Positions 1 to 14,010 of a DNA stretch of 64,000 nt are shown here, one piece after another (the first letter of the stretch is position 1; each line of letters begins with the position of its first letter). Source of the stretch: Brachyhypopomus gauderio. Lineage: Eukaryota; Chordata; Actinopteri; Gymnotiformes; Hypopomidae. Made by a program: the position numbers and the translations under genes. Under the pieces are notes generated by a model. The model was not told the DNA's origin and searched no databases. It was given only the letters and a program-made list of their open reading frames with translations. Location of the stretch: NCBI RefSeq assembly GCF_052324685.1, contig NC_135218.1, positions 15,229,858 to 15,293,857 on the forward strand, in the 5' to 3' direction.

Positions 1-277
1 CGAATAACTTTAGTACCGTAGAGGGGTCCGTGGTTGCTGTGAGAGGCGCTGCTCTGTAGAGATACCTGTACATTTACATGCCGCAATGTGAGCGCGACGC
101 TATTATGTCTGACAGATGTAAAATCTGGAAACTGCTTCACAGCTTGGATTGCATCCTTTGTGGGAAAGAATGGAGACTGCTGTCACTTATACTTATTGAC
201 TGTATGAGTGTTGTGCTGACAGAGGAGTCTCACCACTCTGGCCTGTAAAACCTTACATGTACCATTTTCAACTCAGG

Positions 278-280
<3 letters not shown>

Positions 281-367
<87 letters not shown>
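281..367. repeat. Compound microsatellite (GT)n-(GA)n
   Basis: An alternating GT tract from about 281 to 332, with one interruption (gc at 310), passes directly into a GA tract to 367. Confidence 0.95.
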
Positions 368-368
<1 letters not shown>

Positions 369-1793
369 ATTTTGACCAGTTTTGTCCAATATTACAGGGT
401 AATTTGTCACTTGGTCAGACTGACAGAAATAACTTAAGTTACATTAGCTGGTAGAGCATGTTGTAGGTTTCGCAATATTTGAACTCTTACATTGGAAGAA
501 AAATAAATGCAATTGGATGGTGATTCCACATAAATCTAATTAGTTAAGAGGTCTCATCAAAAATACATTGAACACAATAAAAGAAAATTGCTTTAAATTA
601 CGTCCAGTATGAACCATCTGTTGCAGCTTTCCCCAGCATCTAAGACACATTTCCTGAAACAAAATTCAATTTTTCACAACAATAAACACAAAACCAAAAA
701 TGCAGTCTTGTACAAGCCACAAACTGTGAAAAAAACATTCAAAACCACATTCTACTCAGAATAGAGTTATGCAATAACTGAGATTACCAAGCAGGACTTG
801 AAGTGTTTCTCTCCTAGCTAACTTAAACTCCCAGCTTGCTGTGTTTGCTGCAGGCAGTAATGGTTTCACACCTCCCCATGGCCCCATGTTTTATACAGCA
901 CAATGCCTCCTCTGTCCTGAAACCTGAGACATCTTTTTTTTTCCTTTTAATTAGTGACTTTTATCTGTTCATAAACACTACTTGCAATGCTAAGTAATGA
1001 ATGAATTCAGTGTTTGGTTGCTACCCTAGAGTCCTTTGTCAGAGGGATCCCTGATTTCTCTTCCTCCTCCTCAGTTAAATGCTGCTGGATTGATTTGATT
1101 GATTTAGATTGGTTGTGCTATACTAATTAAAGACACAAGCTCTCCAAAACATGATGGCTGCTCTGGGCTGCTGACTCCCTGCATGCTGACCAGTCCAATT
1201 CATGTCAGCTTCATTCTAGTTTGAATGAGAATTTTTAGCAATATGAGATATCTGTGTTTAACCATAACGGCTTTGCAGGTGGGAGGTGAGCTAGCCAATT
1301 TGTTTTTTTGCGTTTTGTTTGTTTGTTTTGCTTTTTTTTTTTGTTTAAATTAGGAACTGAGTGTAAACCAGGACCTGTGTGAGCACAGAGTTTGGGTCAT
1401 AACGGAGTCATCTGTGAAGTCTCACTTGTTGGTCTTTTCGGGACTCTCAGCAACTGTGCAGCATTTTCTGTCTGTGGTCTGATCTCAAGGAAAAGAGCTC
1501 ATCGAAAATCATTGTATGTCTTTTTTTGGCACTTATTGGGCCATAGAGTGTGTCTAAGGTCTGTTGTGAAGGCCAGTCGTGTGAAGGTGTGAACTTCAGG
1601 TCATAACCAATGGATTGATTTAAAGTTCTGATTTAGCTTCCAAGCTTCTGAATGTAATGTTTAAATCTGTTCAGTGACGATACAGCCTATCAATGTAGAA
1701 TGTTGTGAGCAGAACTACAGAACGTTACACCATTGTTCAAAGTTTGTTTTCTCACTAACATCACTGAACCTCATGTTCTCAGTGAACATCACT

Positions 1794-2152
1794 GATTATT
1801 GATGCTACCATGAGGGATTGGATTACTGAACCCTGGATTATTGATACTACCATGAAGGATTGGATTATTGAACCCTGGATTATTGATACTACCATGAAGG
1901 ATTGGATTATTGAACCCTGGATTATTGATACTACCATGAAGGATTGGATTAGTGGACGCTGGATTATTGATACCATCATGAAGGATTGGATTACTGAACC
2001 CTGGATTATTGATACTACCATGAAGGATTGGATTAGTGGACGCTGGATTATTGATACCATCATGAAGGATTGGATTATTGAACCCTGGATTATTGATACT
2101 ACCATGAAGGATTGGATTAGTGGACGCTGGATTATTGATACCATCATGAAGG
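1794..2152. repeat. 42-bp minisatellite, about 8.5 copies
   Basis: The unit reads gattattgatactaccatg followed by aaggattggattattgaaccctg, 42 bp in total. Because 42 is a multiple of three, and the unit has no stop in several frames, the array stays open on both strands. That gives repetitive open frames that should not be taken as genes. Two unit types exist. One has ...attgaaccctgg and the other has ...agtggacgctgg followed by accatc. They run in the order A A A B A B A B, so the later half looks like duplication of an A-B pair. Confidence 0.93.
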
Positions 2153-2597
2153 GGTTCATGCTCTTCACCCAGCTTTGTTTTTGCTCTGATTTGGTGGATT
2201 ATGACTTGGTGTCCCATCTGTTCACAGACATATTTACATCCTTCTTCTTTTCCTCTCCTCTCATTCAGGGATGGTTTGGGATGTTCTGATGGCGGTTAGC
2301 GTGTAGGGACGAGACCACTGTTGCAATGGCTGGAGCTTGTTTGTCTGTGACTGGTTTCTTGAATCAGATGTTAGTGTCAGCAATGCTTCAATCTGCCAAA
2401 GGAGCCAATGAGAGTCGATGAGATCCTGATTATCAGGCAGATGTCAGACCCGCCACCCACCCACCCACACGCAGACTTGTAATACTTTCTTTGTGAGGTA
2501 TTTCCATTAACTTGTGTGTTATTGTAACCGAATGATGAGATATATCTACACCTAACCATAACTTTGACCTCAGTAACCAAAACACACGAACACACAG

Positions 2598-2600
<3 letters not shown>

Positions 2601-2688
<88 letters not shown>
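2601..2688. repeat. Microsatellite (CA)n
   Basis: Uninterrupted CA dinucleotide tract of about 88 bp. It is preceded by imperfect CA-rich sequence from about 2,580. Confidence 0.95.
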
Positions 2689-2689
<1 letters not shown>

Positions 2690-5600
2690 ATATCTCCTTT
2701 TCCATTACTGCTCCACTGCTCCTTGGACTGATGCCTCTTTTGTTTGGATTTCTGCATCTTTCTACTCACTGGTGTGTGTTGATGCTATCAGACAGTATCT
2801 CACAGAAAAATGAAAACCTTCTGTCTCCAGTGAGAGAAAAGATGCGTGACAATATCATCTCTCAAACTTATAGGCACTTCATAAAAACACAGAAAAATCA
2901 CCACTGTATGAATGTTACATCAACATATCAGCCATATTTGAAGCAGTTTGACATGGCTATACAAGACCCTGCAAAGTGAGAAGCTAAAGGTTAAAAATCT
3001 GTTAGCTTAATTTCAATCCACATTGTGGGAAACATGCATGTGAATGTGAATGACTCAGAAGAACTCCTTCAAGATTCTTTGTGAACTCATATTCTCACAT
3101 AGCAGAATTTAAACATATTAATGTGATTTCTACGTTATAGTTATTGACTGGCTTTAAACTGAATAGTTTGACATAAGCCGTTATTAGGAACTTTTATGAT
3201 TTTATCAAATAAAATATGTCTCTGTGTCTGTCTTTCTCTCTCACACATACACAAATGTTCATTTGTATGGTCAAGGGCAGATATTTGATTGCAAGAGCAG
3301 GTTTGCAATGAAGCAGTGTAAGGCAGCACCTACATTGTTCACAAAACTGGAATGTGCTTTATAAAAGTAATATAACCAAGCCTTATTAGTAGCTGCAATA
3401 GTTGGATAGTCTCATATTTCACCTCATCTTTTCACCACAACTTCTGGGTGTATTTCATTAAAAGGCTAAATGGCAAAATATTAAGACATGCCCAAGATTC
3501 TTGATCTCACAAGCCTTTCAAGCTGGGTTTATGTCACTATGTACATGTTGCATAGTGTGACACCTTAAACCACCACATTCAGAAGGCTTTGGGTTTTTTA
3601 GCAGTGTGTGTAAATAATTTTTCAAAATACAAAGAACCTCCAGAAAGAAGTTGTGTGTAAATAGTTCCAAAACGTCATATCCTCTTCACAAACTGCTTAA
3701 GAAGTTTGCCATGTTGTAAGAGTGGATTAGTGACAGAACGGCATGTTTACCGGCCCTGCAAATAATAAGCAGCTCCTTAGCTTGTGTTTGTCTTTCCTCT
3801 GGACCTGTAGCTGTTGAGGGTTGTAGGAAATTCACCATTTGTATTTCCCTGAAGACCAGAGGTACCCTGATGTTGACTCTTCAAACGCGAGTCCTTATTT
3901 TGGAGACATATTTGGATCTCGCAGAATAAACCGAAAGGTGATTACTAAAAAAAGAAGTTTTGGCTGTGGAATACTTATTCAGATCATGTTTAATCTACAA
4001 CCAGGTTCAAATTTGCTCCTGTCAATCAAGTCTCCTTAACACCGAAACTCGCAGTGACATGAGAAACTCTGGTACACCCCAAGTCAAGCAGGCCAACGAT
4101 GGCCACCCTAAGGTGTGCAGTTAGTGGGGAGAATGCGTGTCAGAACAAAGGAGGGACTCTTAAGCTAAGTGTTACTCTAAGAGGGGGCCCTCAGACGACG
4201 TAACCCGATCACTGTCTCCACTCTGAAGGAGTGACAAGCCCGTGATTGGCATCACTCCCTCCGACAGACGCTGCTGCTGCACCACTGGATAAGGGGGAGG
4301 AGAGGAGACTGTGTGTGCTTATCTGCCTGTGTGGAGTCGCCAGCCCAGTGTGCATCTGTCTAGCTGTGTGTCTCTCACCTCCTTCTAAGAGCTTGAACAA
4401 TAACAGTGTGCACCGCTGGAACCTTAACTGACACGTGCATCATGTCTCTCACGCTTGGACATGTATGAGTCTTCACTAGAACGGGGCAGGTCATGGGAAT
4501 GAGTGAGGAAGATGTTGAGAGATAGTTCACATTTTTTGCTGGGCATTAATAAATGAAGATCTCACCATATTTACATAGGCGGTACACAGATTCAGACATA
4601 TTAGTTGTTCTTGACAAGTAGTAGAGATTTTATCTAGTAGTTTTTTCTAGAAAAATTTGATGTAAGTGCATATTCATTCATACCACTCAACACTGACTCT
4701 TGAGTGCTTTTGCATCCGTCTACATAGCTTGTGATCGTGTAGAACCCATTTCCCTCATATTAGCAGATTTTCACCAGGATCTGACAGAAGAACCCGAAGT
4801 TACATGTGTGTGTGACAAAGCTTCACAGATGTGCTACACGTTATCCGACTGCTTTTTTCCGACATCAACAAAATGACCTTGGGTGGAGTTTCACCCTAAG
4901 AAGCCTTGCCTTGTGTGCTCAGTGGCTCTGACATCACAAGACATGTTAAAAAGTGAGTACAAAGTGTCATGTGATCATTGGGCTTCCCTGTAAAACCCAA
5001 CAGGTCAAATACGACTGACAGCTAAGAGAAAGACGACCTATTTTTCCAGCTTTGAGATCAGCCCCATCAGTCAATTGGAGTTCACTCTGGAAGCTGATTG
5101 ATGGATGAAGCTACACAAACTGCAGGGCAGGATAGACAGGGAGGACATTCCTTCCTCTCCTTAGAACTTATGATGAAGAGAAAAGAGACACTTTTTTATC
5201 TAAAGGAGTTTGATGGACAAGCTGTGTTTAGCTATGCCATTCAGGACCTGTGAGGTGAACAGCTCATAGTAAAGGTTTAATGGACCATCTTTGAGTCTCT
5301 ATGAACTTAATGAGCCCATAACTCTCAGTCTCGTGACCACCATTTCAACATTCAGCTGCAGTTTCTCATATGCTACTGTCAATTTATGTACATCATAAAC
5401 GCATTCAACTAATACCATCTTCTCTGTCCATACAGGTTTCAAACAAGTTGACTTAGTAACCTTAGCAAAATATGAAGCTGAAAATTACACTGTGAAAAAA
5501 AAAAGATTAATACAATGTCAAATGGCTGTCTAGTTGTGGAGTAAAACCAATAAACTGAAATGTTCTAGTATTCTGCAGACCGCTGAGTTGAGGAGTCATC

Positions 5601-6307
5601 TTTTCCTTCATGTTCACAACACGCCCAAAGCCAGGGCCCTGTCCGCCTGGCTCCTGGAACAAGGCCCTAGCAAGCCCACGTCCCAAACGATAGTCTGCAA
5701 ACACGGCCGAGCTTCTCACAGGTAATGCGATCCCTCTTTTGTCGTTGAGCGTAAGTGGTAGCTGAGGACAGATGTGACATTAAGCTGGCTCATCAACTGG
5801 TCAGGGAGGGTCTGCCTGCTTATTTTCTCAGCCACAATTTGAAAGAAACGAGGCTGTTTTCTTAATGTGGCCAGCTTATAATCACACAGGAAAGAACTTT
5901 TAAAAGATTTAAATTCACGTCTGTCTCAGCCCTGATGTTGAAATCCGAAATAACAATGGCCGTTGTTTTCATTTGACAAATGCCTGAAGAACCCTTGCGC
6001 CAGTGTGATATCAATATTCCTATACAATACCTAAAGTCATATACTCTTTTAAAGTCTTTTATATGTCATATAAAAGACAAATGTAAAGCAAGTGAAAATC
6101 TGATCAGGTAGAGATTGATGAATAATTAACATCATTCTGGGTGAAAGGACCAAACGGGTGAGCATTGCAGTGTTAGCTGCAGTACCTGTAGTGTCCAGTG
6201 ACATTTACCACCTTATAAAAAAGTCAGGAAGATGGAGCTATCAGATAAGCAGCTTTAATGAATGAACTCTGGAACTGGCCTGCAGGAGAGCAGAGCAGGG
6301 CATCTAT

Positions 6308-6324
6308 GGGGGGGGGGGGGGGGG
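6308..6324. repeat. Poly-G run
   Basis: Seventeen consecutive G residues in an otherwise ordinary sequence. Confidence 0.95.
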
Positions 6325-9311
6325 TGCCGGCAGATGGAGCCCCCTGTCCTCTCTCAGTGACTCTCACCCCCAGTATCGTCTCTCTCACCTGTCAAGGGTG
6401 CTTCTCGTTCACCCTGCATTCCACACCGTCTCCCACTGTGGCTGGTGCTCCTTCCCAAACAAAGCCACTTTGCGGAGGAATGTGACATGAGTGCTGAACC
6501 CATTCTCTCCCGTTCCAGATTCCACTTCAGCACAAAGGCCGCCGCTACTATAGCGACACTTGTTCAGGTCTTGGGCCAAGAAAAAGAAGAAAAGGTTGTT
6601 TGCGAGATACCACCTCTCGCACTAGTTTTTGATTTTGCGTCAAGACGTCTGTTGTTTTAGTGTTTAGTTGATGGCAGTGTGATGAAGAGATACACAAAGA
6701 GCAGACACTGGATAGGTCTGTAAGGTGTAGACGGTGTTTTAAGCCAATCAGATAAACGCTCTTCCATGGAGATGAGTGCCAAAACTAGCCAATGAAAGGG
6801 CGGCAGCATGCTTTCACAAATGTCAAACTAATAACCCAAAATGATCATTTTACAAACGTATCTCTTGAATACCTTCTGTGACATTTATGCTTTAATGTTG
6901 GTGTAACAACAGCAGTGCATGACATTAATGCAGCTTGTATTTTATGTCATTTTGTTTATTCAGATATTAATTTGAAAGTTTTTTTTCACCAGCTATGACT
7001 GGTGATGTTACTGCAGCATCTACAACATAAAGATTCCTTCATACGGCTTATGTAAGGCAGCAGCAATTACTAAAAGTTAGCAGTGCTGTCCTCCGAGCAA
7101 GATCTCATTTCTTGCGTAGAATATTTGGGTGTGCCCAGTACCATCTATACATTGTTTAACACAAGCACTTCCACTAATGGAGGGCGTGTCTCATGTGAAC
7201 ACAAGGAAATGAAAGAGAACACAAAAGAAAGGCATTTGATATCTGGGCAAAACTTTCTCTTGGCACCTCAGAGTGATAACAGTCTGATAGAAATCTACAC
7301 ATAAAAGTGATTTGAAACAAGTAAAAAGAGATTGCCTCATGTTGCATCAATATAGTTCTCAGGTTAACAACCACGGCAATGGAGTGCATAAAATGAGAAT
7401 CGCCTGCAGTTTGCCTTAGGTGGCCTGTGTCGAATGTGAATTCATTTGGCTAATACCCCACTAAACAAATTAATGGTTTGACATGCCTCAGAACTCACAT
7501 TTATTGAAAATGAAACCTCTTATAGGACAATAACAATACTTCCAATGTCCCAGTGTCTCACTGACTAATGTGTTGCTTCAGGGACATGAAGGCACGTCAC
7601 AAGCACAGTTAAAAGGGCTTGTTAGACCTGAGGGTGAGGCGCCCTGGCTTTAAAGAACAGCATTGGGTGGTCAGCTTGTTAAGTGAAATTACACTCGTAG
7701 ATTGTAAAACTGTAAGATCATTCTCACATGACAATAAGTGAGCAAGATGACATGATTGTGGGAAAAAAATGATACGTGTAATTGTAGTGCAGGAATGCGT
7801 TCAGTGCTCATGGGCATGTCAGAGAGAAAGACGAGAAACGCGGAGAGGAGGAATGTTCTGGCAGCTTCAGCAGCGTGGTATCAGCAGCCGGGGCAGATCG
7901 GTGGCCCAGGCGGGTCTATAAGGGCACCACGTTTCATTGGCCACGCCCACATTTTGCTAATGATCCTCGCTACCGCGCTAGCGAGATCATCATCTCTACG
8001 GTCGCTCAATCAGAAACATAATGAAGACAAGTGTGCAGGGATTCGACGAGGATAAATTAGGCCCACGTTGCCTTCCGAGCTCAGAGGGAGTGTGGATGCA
8101 CTGAGCTGGGTGAGATGGACACTGCCCTCCACCTCTGTGATCTGTTCTGTGGTAGTGGATTTTTAATAAGGATTCATAATACAGGCAGTAACAGACAAAT
8201 GTTGAGTATAAATATGTAGACAGAATAAATTCTTCTATTTGACACAATCCTAACTGAAAATCCACATTTTTTTTTTACTTGTAAGTGGACTAATTAGGGA
8301 AGCCATCATGGGATGAATCCATAAAACACCCACAGTGATTAGTCTACATGTTGCTCAGACTCGTTAATAGGCCACATGGGAACAAAGTCAAAGCAAGCAG
8401 CAGCCGTCTTCTGTGCCGTAGTCTCCGAGGCTGCTGAGAACACCCAGCATCAGCACAAAGACAAAACACAGAGACGCAGGCTAGACGGAGCGTGATGGAG
8501 CACCGGCGTGATATCCTCACTACACTGCTCTATCTCTGGGGCGCTATAGCACGAGTTACTGTGCCTTGCTCATTATGGATAAGGGGTCGAGTGTGCTGAT
8601 AAATCTGCCGGTGCTCCAGGCTGGAGTGTGTGTTGAGTCCCTTCCTCCAAGCTGCTTTCCCATGAATAGGTGGCGTCAGTGTTGGCCAGGGCACGGCGAG
8701 CACGTTCACTACTATCTGCTGCATCGGTGTGCCACCGAGGTTTATCTCTCAGATAAGCATTTTTTAGCCGCTCCTCATCCCCCGTGTTTGGGGGAATGGC
8801 ACAAAGGTAGAATTACCCTCAAAGTGGGCAAACGCTGTCTGTTTGATAACAGGGGTATTTTTTTTTCTTAACATAAGTACAAGCACACATGCACACAAAC
8901 ACACACACGCAGACACGCGTGCACAAACACATCACTCTCACACACATAGATACACAGCCCATGTATGTATGTGATGCGAATCATCATGTTTGCAGAGACA
9001 ATAGGCCAGTCAGTGGTGTGTGTTTGTATCTGAGCACAGAGGGATGACTGCTCGACACAGACACTCTGGAGCTTCCGTGTCCAAATAGCTAATTATTTGC
9101 TACTTGCTAAACAGTCTCAGTACTCATAGGGATTATATGAATGTAAATATTTGCAATAGTTAACCTTATTTACATATGCAAATTTAAGCTTGGAGGAAGG
9201 GTGGGGCTCAGACACCAGACCTTGCTGATGAGCTTTCTGGAGGCATCGTGGCCCTTAATTTAGCAACACAACGAAGGGGTGGAGCCTACCTGATGATCCT
9301 TGTGAAGAGCC

Positions 9312-9490
9312 TGTGATGATGTGGTTTTGAATATGAACAGAGCTTAACAGAGGACCAGTTGTGATGATGTGGTTTTGAATATGAAGGGAGGAGCTTAACA
9401 GAGGACCAGTTGTGATGATGTGGTTTTGAATATGAAGGAAGGAGCTTAACAGATGACCAGTTGTGATGATGTGGTTTTGAATATGAAGAG
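9312..9490. repeat. 51-bp tandem repeat, about 3.5 copies
   Basis: The phrase tgtgatgatgtggttttgaa recurs at about 9312, 9360, 9411 and 9462, a spacing of 48, 51 and 51 bp. The copies are separated by variants of gaggagcttaacagaggacc. The array gives a repetitive open frame on the minus strand that is not a gene. Confidence 0.92.
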
Positions 9491-11044
9491 AGTGGGCGGG
9501 GCCCTACGCGAGGCTCTGATGGTTTGGCACAGGATATTTGACATCTTGTCCTGTCTATATTTACAGCCATTAATTGTTTAAAATAAAATTAAAATTATGA
9601 CACAGTAAGTTTGTATAAACATGACCAAATATAAATCAAACATATATAAATTTAGAAATATTGATAATTCAATAATTAAACAGGCATTTAATCAGTAATC
9701 TACAAAATATGAGACCAACTCCAGTTTATGAGAAATTTTTTTCATTACCATGGTACTTCATATATTAGCCTTTATGTAGGATTTTCAAATTCAGGTTACA
9801 ATGATTAATCTAATGAGAAAAAAAGAATTTCATTAAGCTCCTTATTCAGATTTATTTCACAACCACATGTAAAGTATTAAAGAAACACATTTAAATATTT
9901 TAACAGATGTTTCAGTGAGGGAACAACTTAAAGCTTTGGAAAATTGTAACACTAAAGTGTGCCCTTAATTTGTAATTGATGGCATGTTACAGTGCATTAG
10001 GAATTAACAAAGACTAATTTGTTCCCATTTGAACAAGTATGTTTCTGCTGAAAGCAAATTAAACAAATTATATCTTATTATGTCTTATTAGTAAGCTATT
10101 TTTAATTTGAATCTTCACTCTGGAACCTGAAAAACAGGTTCAGATTTGACCAGGAAACAGTTACTGGTGAATTCAACTCTTTGAGAATACATTGATGTGC
10201 AAAGGCAGAACAACCCAACTCAAACACATGCAGACACTGATCAACTTCTGAAGATACAAGCATAAAGAATTATGCTTCCTGGGACACATAGTCTTCAGTA
10301 TCACTAAGCCATGTTCATTGTCGTGGATTTAATTTCTAGTCTGTGGTACAGTTCTGAGATCTGTTGCATACTGGTTTTCACAGTGAGGTTTTCTATTGCT
10401 CTGTGTGCCACTTTCTTGAATCCTTCTGCACTTCGTAACACAGCCTCCTGGAGAATGCCCCCACCCCCAAAAAACGTCCTCACTCCGGCATCTAGCTGCC
10501 TCTAGATCTCTTCCAGCCTTCCCCAGTGATGTGGCATGGTGCGTCAAATCACCAACATGAATGCTGCCTGAAGACCACTGGACAGGAAACAAGTCTGACT
10601 TTACAGACATCTGCTCTGTGAGGACATGCGTGATTTGGGAAATATTCATCTATTAGCTGCCCAGAGGAAGAAAAGCTTTTCATTCACAAGCAGATGAAAC
10701 ACTACCCAGTCTGCTATAATAGCTCTTGGGATCTCAAGGCAACCAAATAACTTCTTGGGAGAGGCAGAATGAGGAATAATAGGTGGAATAACTTGCAGCC
10801 AATACGTGGAATCATTTGGGGTTTTTTTAATTATCATTTATGCACTTGATGAAAAAAACTATTTATATAAAAAACCTTAAAAAAAACTCAAGATTGTGAA
10901 AAGCTATTACTCCAATTTACACAGACAACAAAGGAAAAGCACTTCTTTCTCGTCTTTCACCGAAAGCTCGAGTTTGAAAAATGAGCTTCGTACGCCCTCG
11001 TGTGGCCAAGGCAAGAATAGAACACAAACCGAAATCTGTTCATC

Positions 11045-11057
11045 GTTGCCGGGCAAC
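11045..11057. promoter_or_regulatory. Perfect RFX X-box upstream of cfap144
   Basis: The 13-mer GTTGCCGGGCAAC is a perfect inverted repeat. It fits the X-box consensus GTNRCC-N(0-3)-RGYAAC with a one-base spacer. X-boxes bind RFX transcription factors, which drive genes of motile and primary cilia. The site lies 141 bp upstream of the cfap144 start codon, in a locally CpG-rich stretch. Cfap144 is a ciliary protein, so motif and gene agree. That it is used is inference. Confidence 0.8.
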
Positions 11058-11197
11058 GAAAGAGCGCGCGGAAGTAACAAATGTAACTTTAGGTGAACGC
11101 TGCAGGTGTTTGCTCCGATGCAAGGCTGCGCGAGCTGGCTCAGCTGTTTCAGATATATTTCCTTCTCCCTTTTATTGCCACAAACATATCAGCAAGG

Positions 11198-12934
11198 ATG
11201 GCAGCCTCAGGTAAAACCAAAGAAAAGGACCCCGTGGATATAGTTCAACAAAATGCAATTCATGTGGAGACAATAATGAAGGAGCGGAGGAGTCAGAAAC
11301 TGTACACCCAGTTCAGCGTCAACCCTTTGAAGAAGAGTGAGTATAGTTTAGAATTGTGTATAATATAGGAAAGTATATTGGTATAGTATAGCACGGACAG
11401 GTTTTGCTAGCACCACAGACTAGATTTGCAAACAATTGTTAAGCCATTAGACATACACATCAGTCAAGTGTATTCTGCAGTGATGGATTTGATAAGAGCC
11501 CAGATGCAGGTGAAGTCAGTAGCTGTGTGGGTCTGACTGAGCGGCTGGTGTTTAGAAGTCAATCACCGCTTGCAACATAGAATGTGAATCAATAGTGACA
11601 GTAATAATGCTTCATTAATCTTTCAGTGCATCTTTTGACTGATAAACCCATGTCATGGAAAATGCATGAGGAGGTCGAGGAGGACCGTAAGTGTTTTAAG
11701 GAAATTTACACTTAATTTTTTTTTTTATGATGTAATTTGCTGCAAGTTACAGAATTTAAGATAGTCAATGCAATGAATTTCTTTTAGATGTTTTTTTTAT
11801 TTGTAGTTGTTGTTGTTGATGATGTTGTTGATGTTTTTTTTTAAGATTCATATATTTGGTAACCACCACAGTTCATACTCTGAACAAAAACAAAATCTGA
11901 GATTGGAGACTTGTTTGGGCGATATTCTGATTGTTTGAGTAGGAGCGTTATTTGTTGATCCTTCATGAAAAGAGCTTTATGAGAAAAAAAATCACCAAAA
12001 GGATCTACCTCAGAATCAAGCACTCTCTAAACGTATCTCTCCGCACGTCCACGGCTTCCGTTGCATTATCTTCTCATTGCTGCTTATCTAGCACAGAGAT
12101 AGAACGACAGAGGGGAGTAATTTTAGACCTGCCTTATTTCTGTCATGGACCATGACAGCACTGGGACCTGTGATCTGCTGGTTGTGGCCAAAGTTACACC
12201 TCTGCCACGGCTCTTGCATCATGATATTTGGAATTCTCTAAATATTACTGTGTTGATTCCTTAGACCACAGAGAACCCAGAGGCACACCACCCAGCCATG
12301 CAGGACAATGGGCTTCTTAAATAGAAACAAGAAAGCGCATTAAAATTCTGAAAAGTTAATTTCCTTGAGATAATTTATATGTTACTTTCCTCAGTTAATT
12401 TTTCTATGATATTTTGGGTAATTCATTTTTTTCCTTGCCAGCTGGTTTCCTAAAGGCCATTCACAGCGCCAATTTAGAACCAACAAAGAAGTACACTCAC
12501 CCCATGACTGAGGCCCAGGAAATTGGCTGGATCTCCACCCCTCTGGTAGGGTTCTGGGAGTGTCATCTAGAAATAAGACTGTAAATACAACCGAGCTGAG
12601 TTTGATGCCCATGTAGTTCCATGAATAGAAAGACATCTTGAATAAAAATAGTTGTCACCACCAGCAGATGGATAATACAGGTAACATCCTATTTCATTAT
12701 TATGTAAATAACAATATGAGGTCATTCCCAACAGTGTCTTTCACTACACAGATTGATCCCAGATAAATGTGCGATCGTTCTTCTTCATGATAGTGATCTA
12801 GCAATGTTTTTACATTTCAGATCGTTTCAGATCGCACAGACAGAAGACTGAACTTTCCACGCCAGAATTCGGAAATCACCAAATACATGGATGCTGCCTG
12901 GCGTCTGAAGGAGCAGACGGAGAATCTTGGGTGA
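11198..12934 (+). CDS. cfap144: Cilia- and flagella-associated protein 144 (FAM183 family)
   Basis: Small axonemal protein of motile cilia and flagella, known as FAM183A/CFAP144, a microtubule-associated factor. Four coding exons can be read: 11198-11336, 11627-11686, 12442-12545 and 12821-12934. They total 417 nt, 138 aa plus stop, close to the usual length of about 134 aa. All introns are GT-AG and the phases agree (1, 1, 0). Family signatures in order are DIVQQNAIHVETI, KLYTQFSVNPL, DKPMSWKMHEE, EIGWISTPL, DRTDRRLNFPR and NSEITKYMDAAWRLKEQTENL at the C-terminus. I chose the ATG at 11198 because the MAASGKTKEKDP start fits the family. An in-frame upstream extension to 11093 has no ATG at its start and no family resemblance. 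A perfect X-box lies at 11045-11057. Possible ATTAAA polyadenylation signals are at 13024 and 13371. The gene sits just upstream of the cfap57 relic, as in human. Confidence 0.95.
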
Positions 12935-14010
12935 AAGCCACAGGATTGCATCTGTTCTGGAGCTGTTCCTCCCTAGAGTCCTCCAACATGGAGCGCTTAG
13001 AAAGAAGAACTTGTCGGTCTATTATTAAACCAAATTACCATATGATTAAGCCGATGTGGAATCATGCAGTTTTCCAGGCATGAATGACAAACTACTTTTG
13101 TGGAATATTTTTGAAAAAAAAAAAAAAAAAAACTTAGACTTAGAGTTAGACTGAGTTCAGGCTGTAACTGCCTTGTTACATTAACTGTTTAACAGTGATC
13201 ATTTTGTTTGAGAAATCAGGTCAAATTGGAATAACACTACATGTATTATTATTAGGATATGCCAACAAATGTTGAGGAATTCTTATGCACATTTACAGTG
13301 TGTGGTACCAAAGATGCATGAAGTACCATTAATGTAAAATTTATGGTTTCATGTAACGTTCTGTAAATCTATTAAATGAAGTAATTACTTTTTACAGAAT
13401 ATTTTCTTTTCAGAGTATAGTCCTGTATGGCCTGTGTAATTTGGATTGTTTTTCTATTTTATTCTCTCACTCTTTTTAGGTCATGGAATTCCAGTTTTAT
13501 AAAGAGTATAAAAATGGTGATTATTGATTGAAACTGTTTTTAGGCAATGTGTTTCTATCTTTAGTATTAATTTTTCTTATCCTTTACAACACAAATTGCA
13601 AAGTCTGTGAGAAGGGTCCACCAGTGTCAAAGAGAGCTTAAGAGGTCATTATTTAGATTAATTATAAGGCATTATGCCAGGCAGAAAACGTAAAAATGAA
13701 TTGATTTCAAATCGAGACAAAATACGATTTCACAGCTAGCAGCTCAATAAGCACTTAAAGATTTCAATTTGGAATTTCAATGTGCTGTGTTCAAAAACCT
13801 TTTCTAAAAGCTTTTCTTTCCCCATATCTCTCCTAATACGGATCAGTCATCTGTAGCATTTGTGCCCACTTGTAGAGAGCTGATCAGTGGATCACTGTCA
13901 GCTACACTGCAGTTTCACTACAGCTCTGGCCCCCAGAATGGTGGCCAACCATGACTGCTACCATTACCAGACCATTAACTAACCCTGCAGAAATTGTGGC
14001 ATCTTCATAG

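Larger units (their letters stand above)
1..10980. other. Intergenic region with repeats, no recognised gene
   Basis: I see no conserved protein, no convincing exon chain and no RNA gene in this stretch. The open frames present are short, lack family resemblance and often coincide with repeats. It contains the microsatellites and minisatellites listed separately at 281-367, 1794-2152, 2601-2688, 6308-6324 and 9312-9490. A stretch at about 7,860-8,000 has CCAAT-like (attgg) and TATA-like (tctataagg) words and could be regulatory, but nothing ties it to a gene. Confidence 0.6.
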
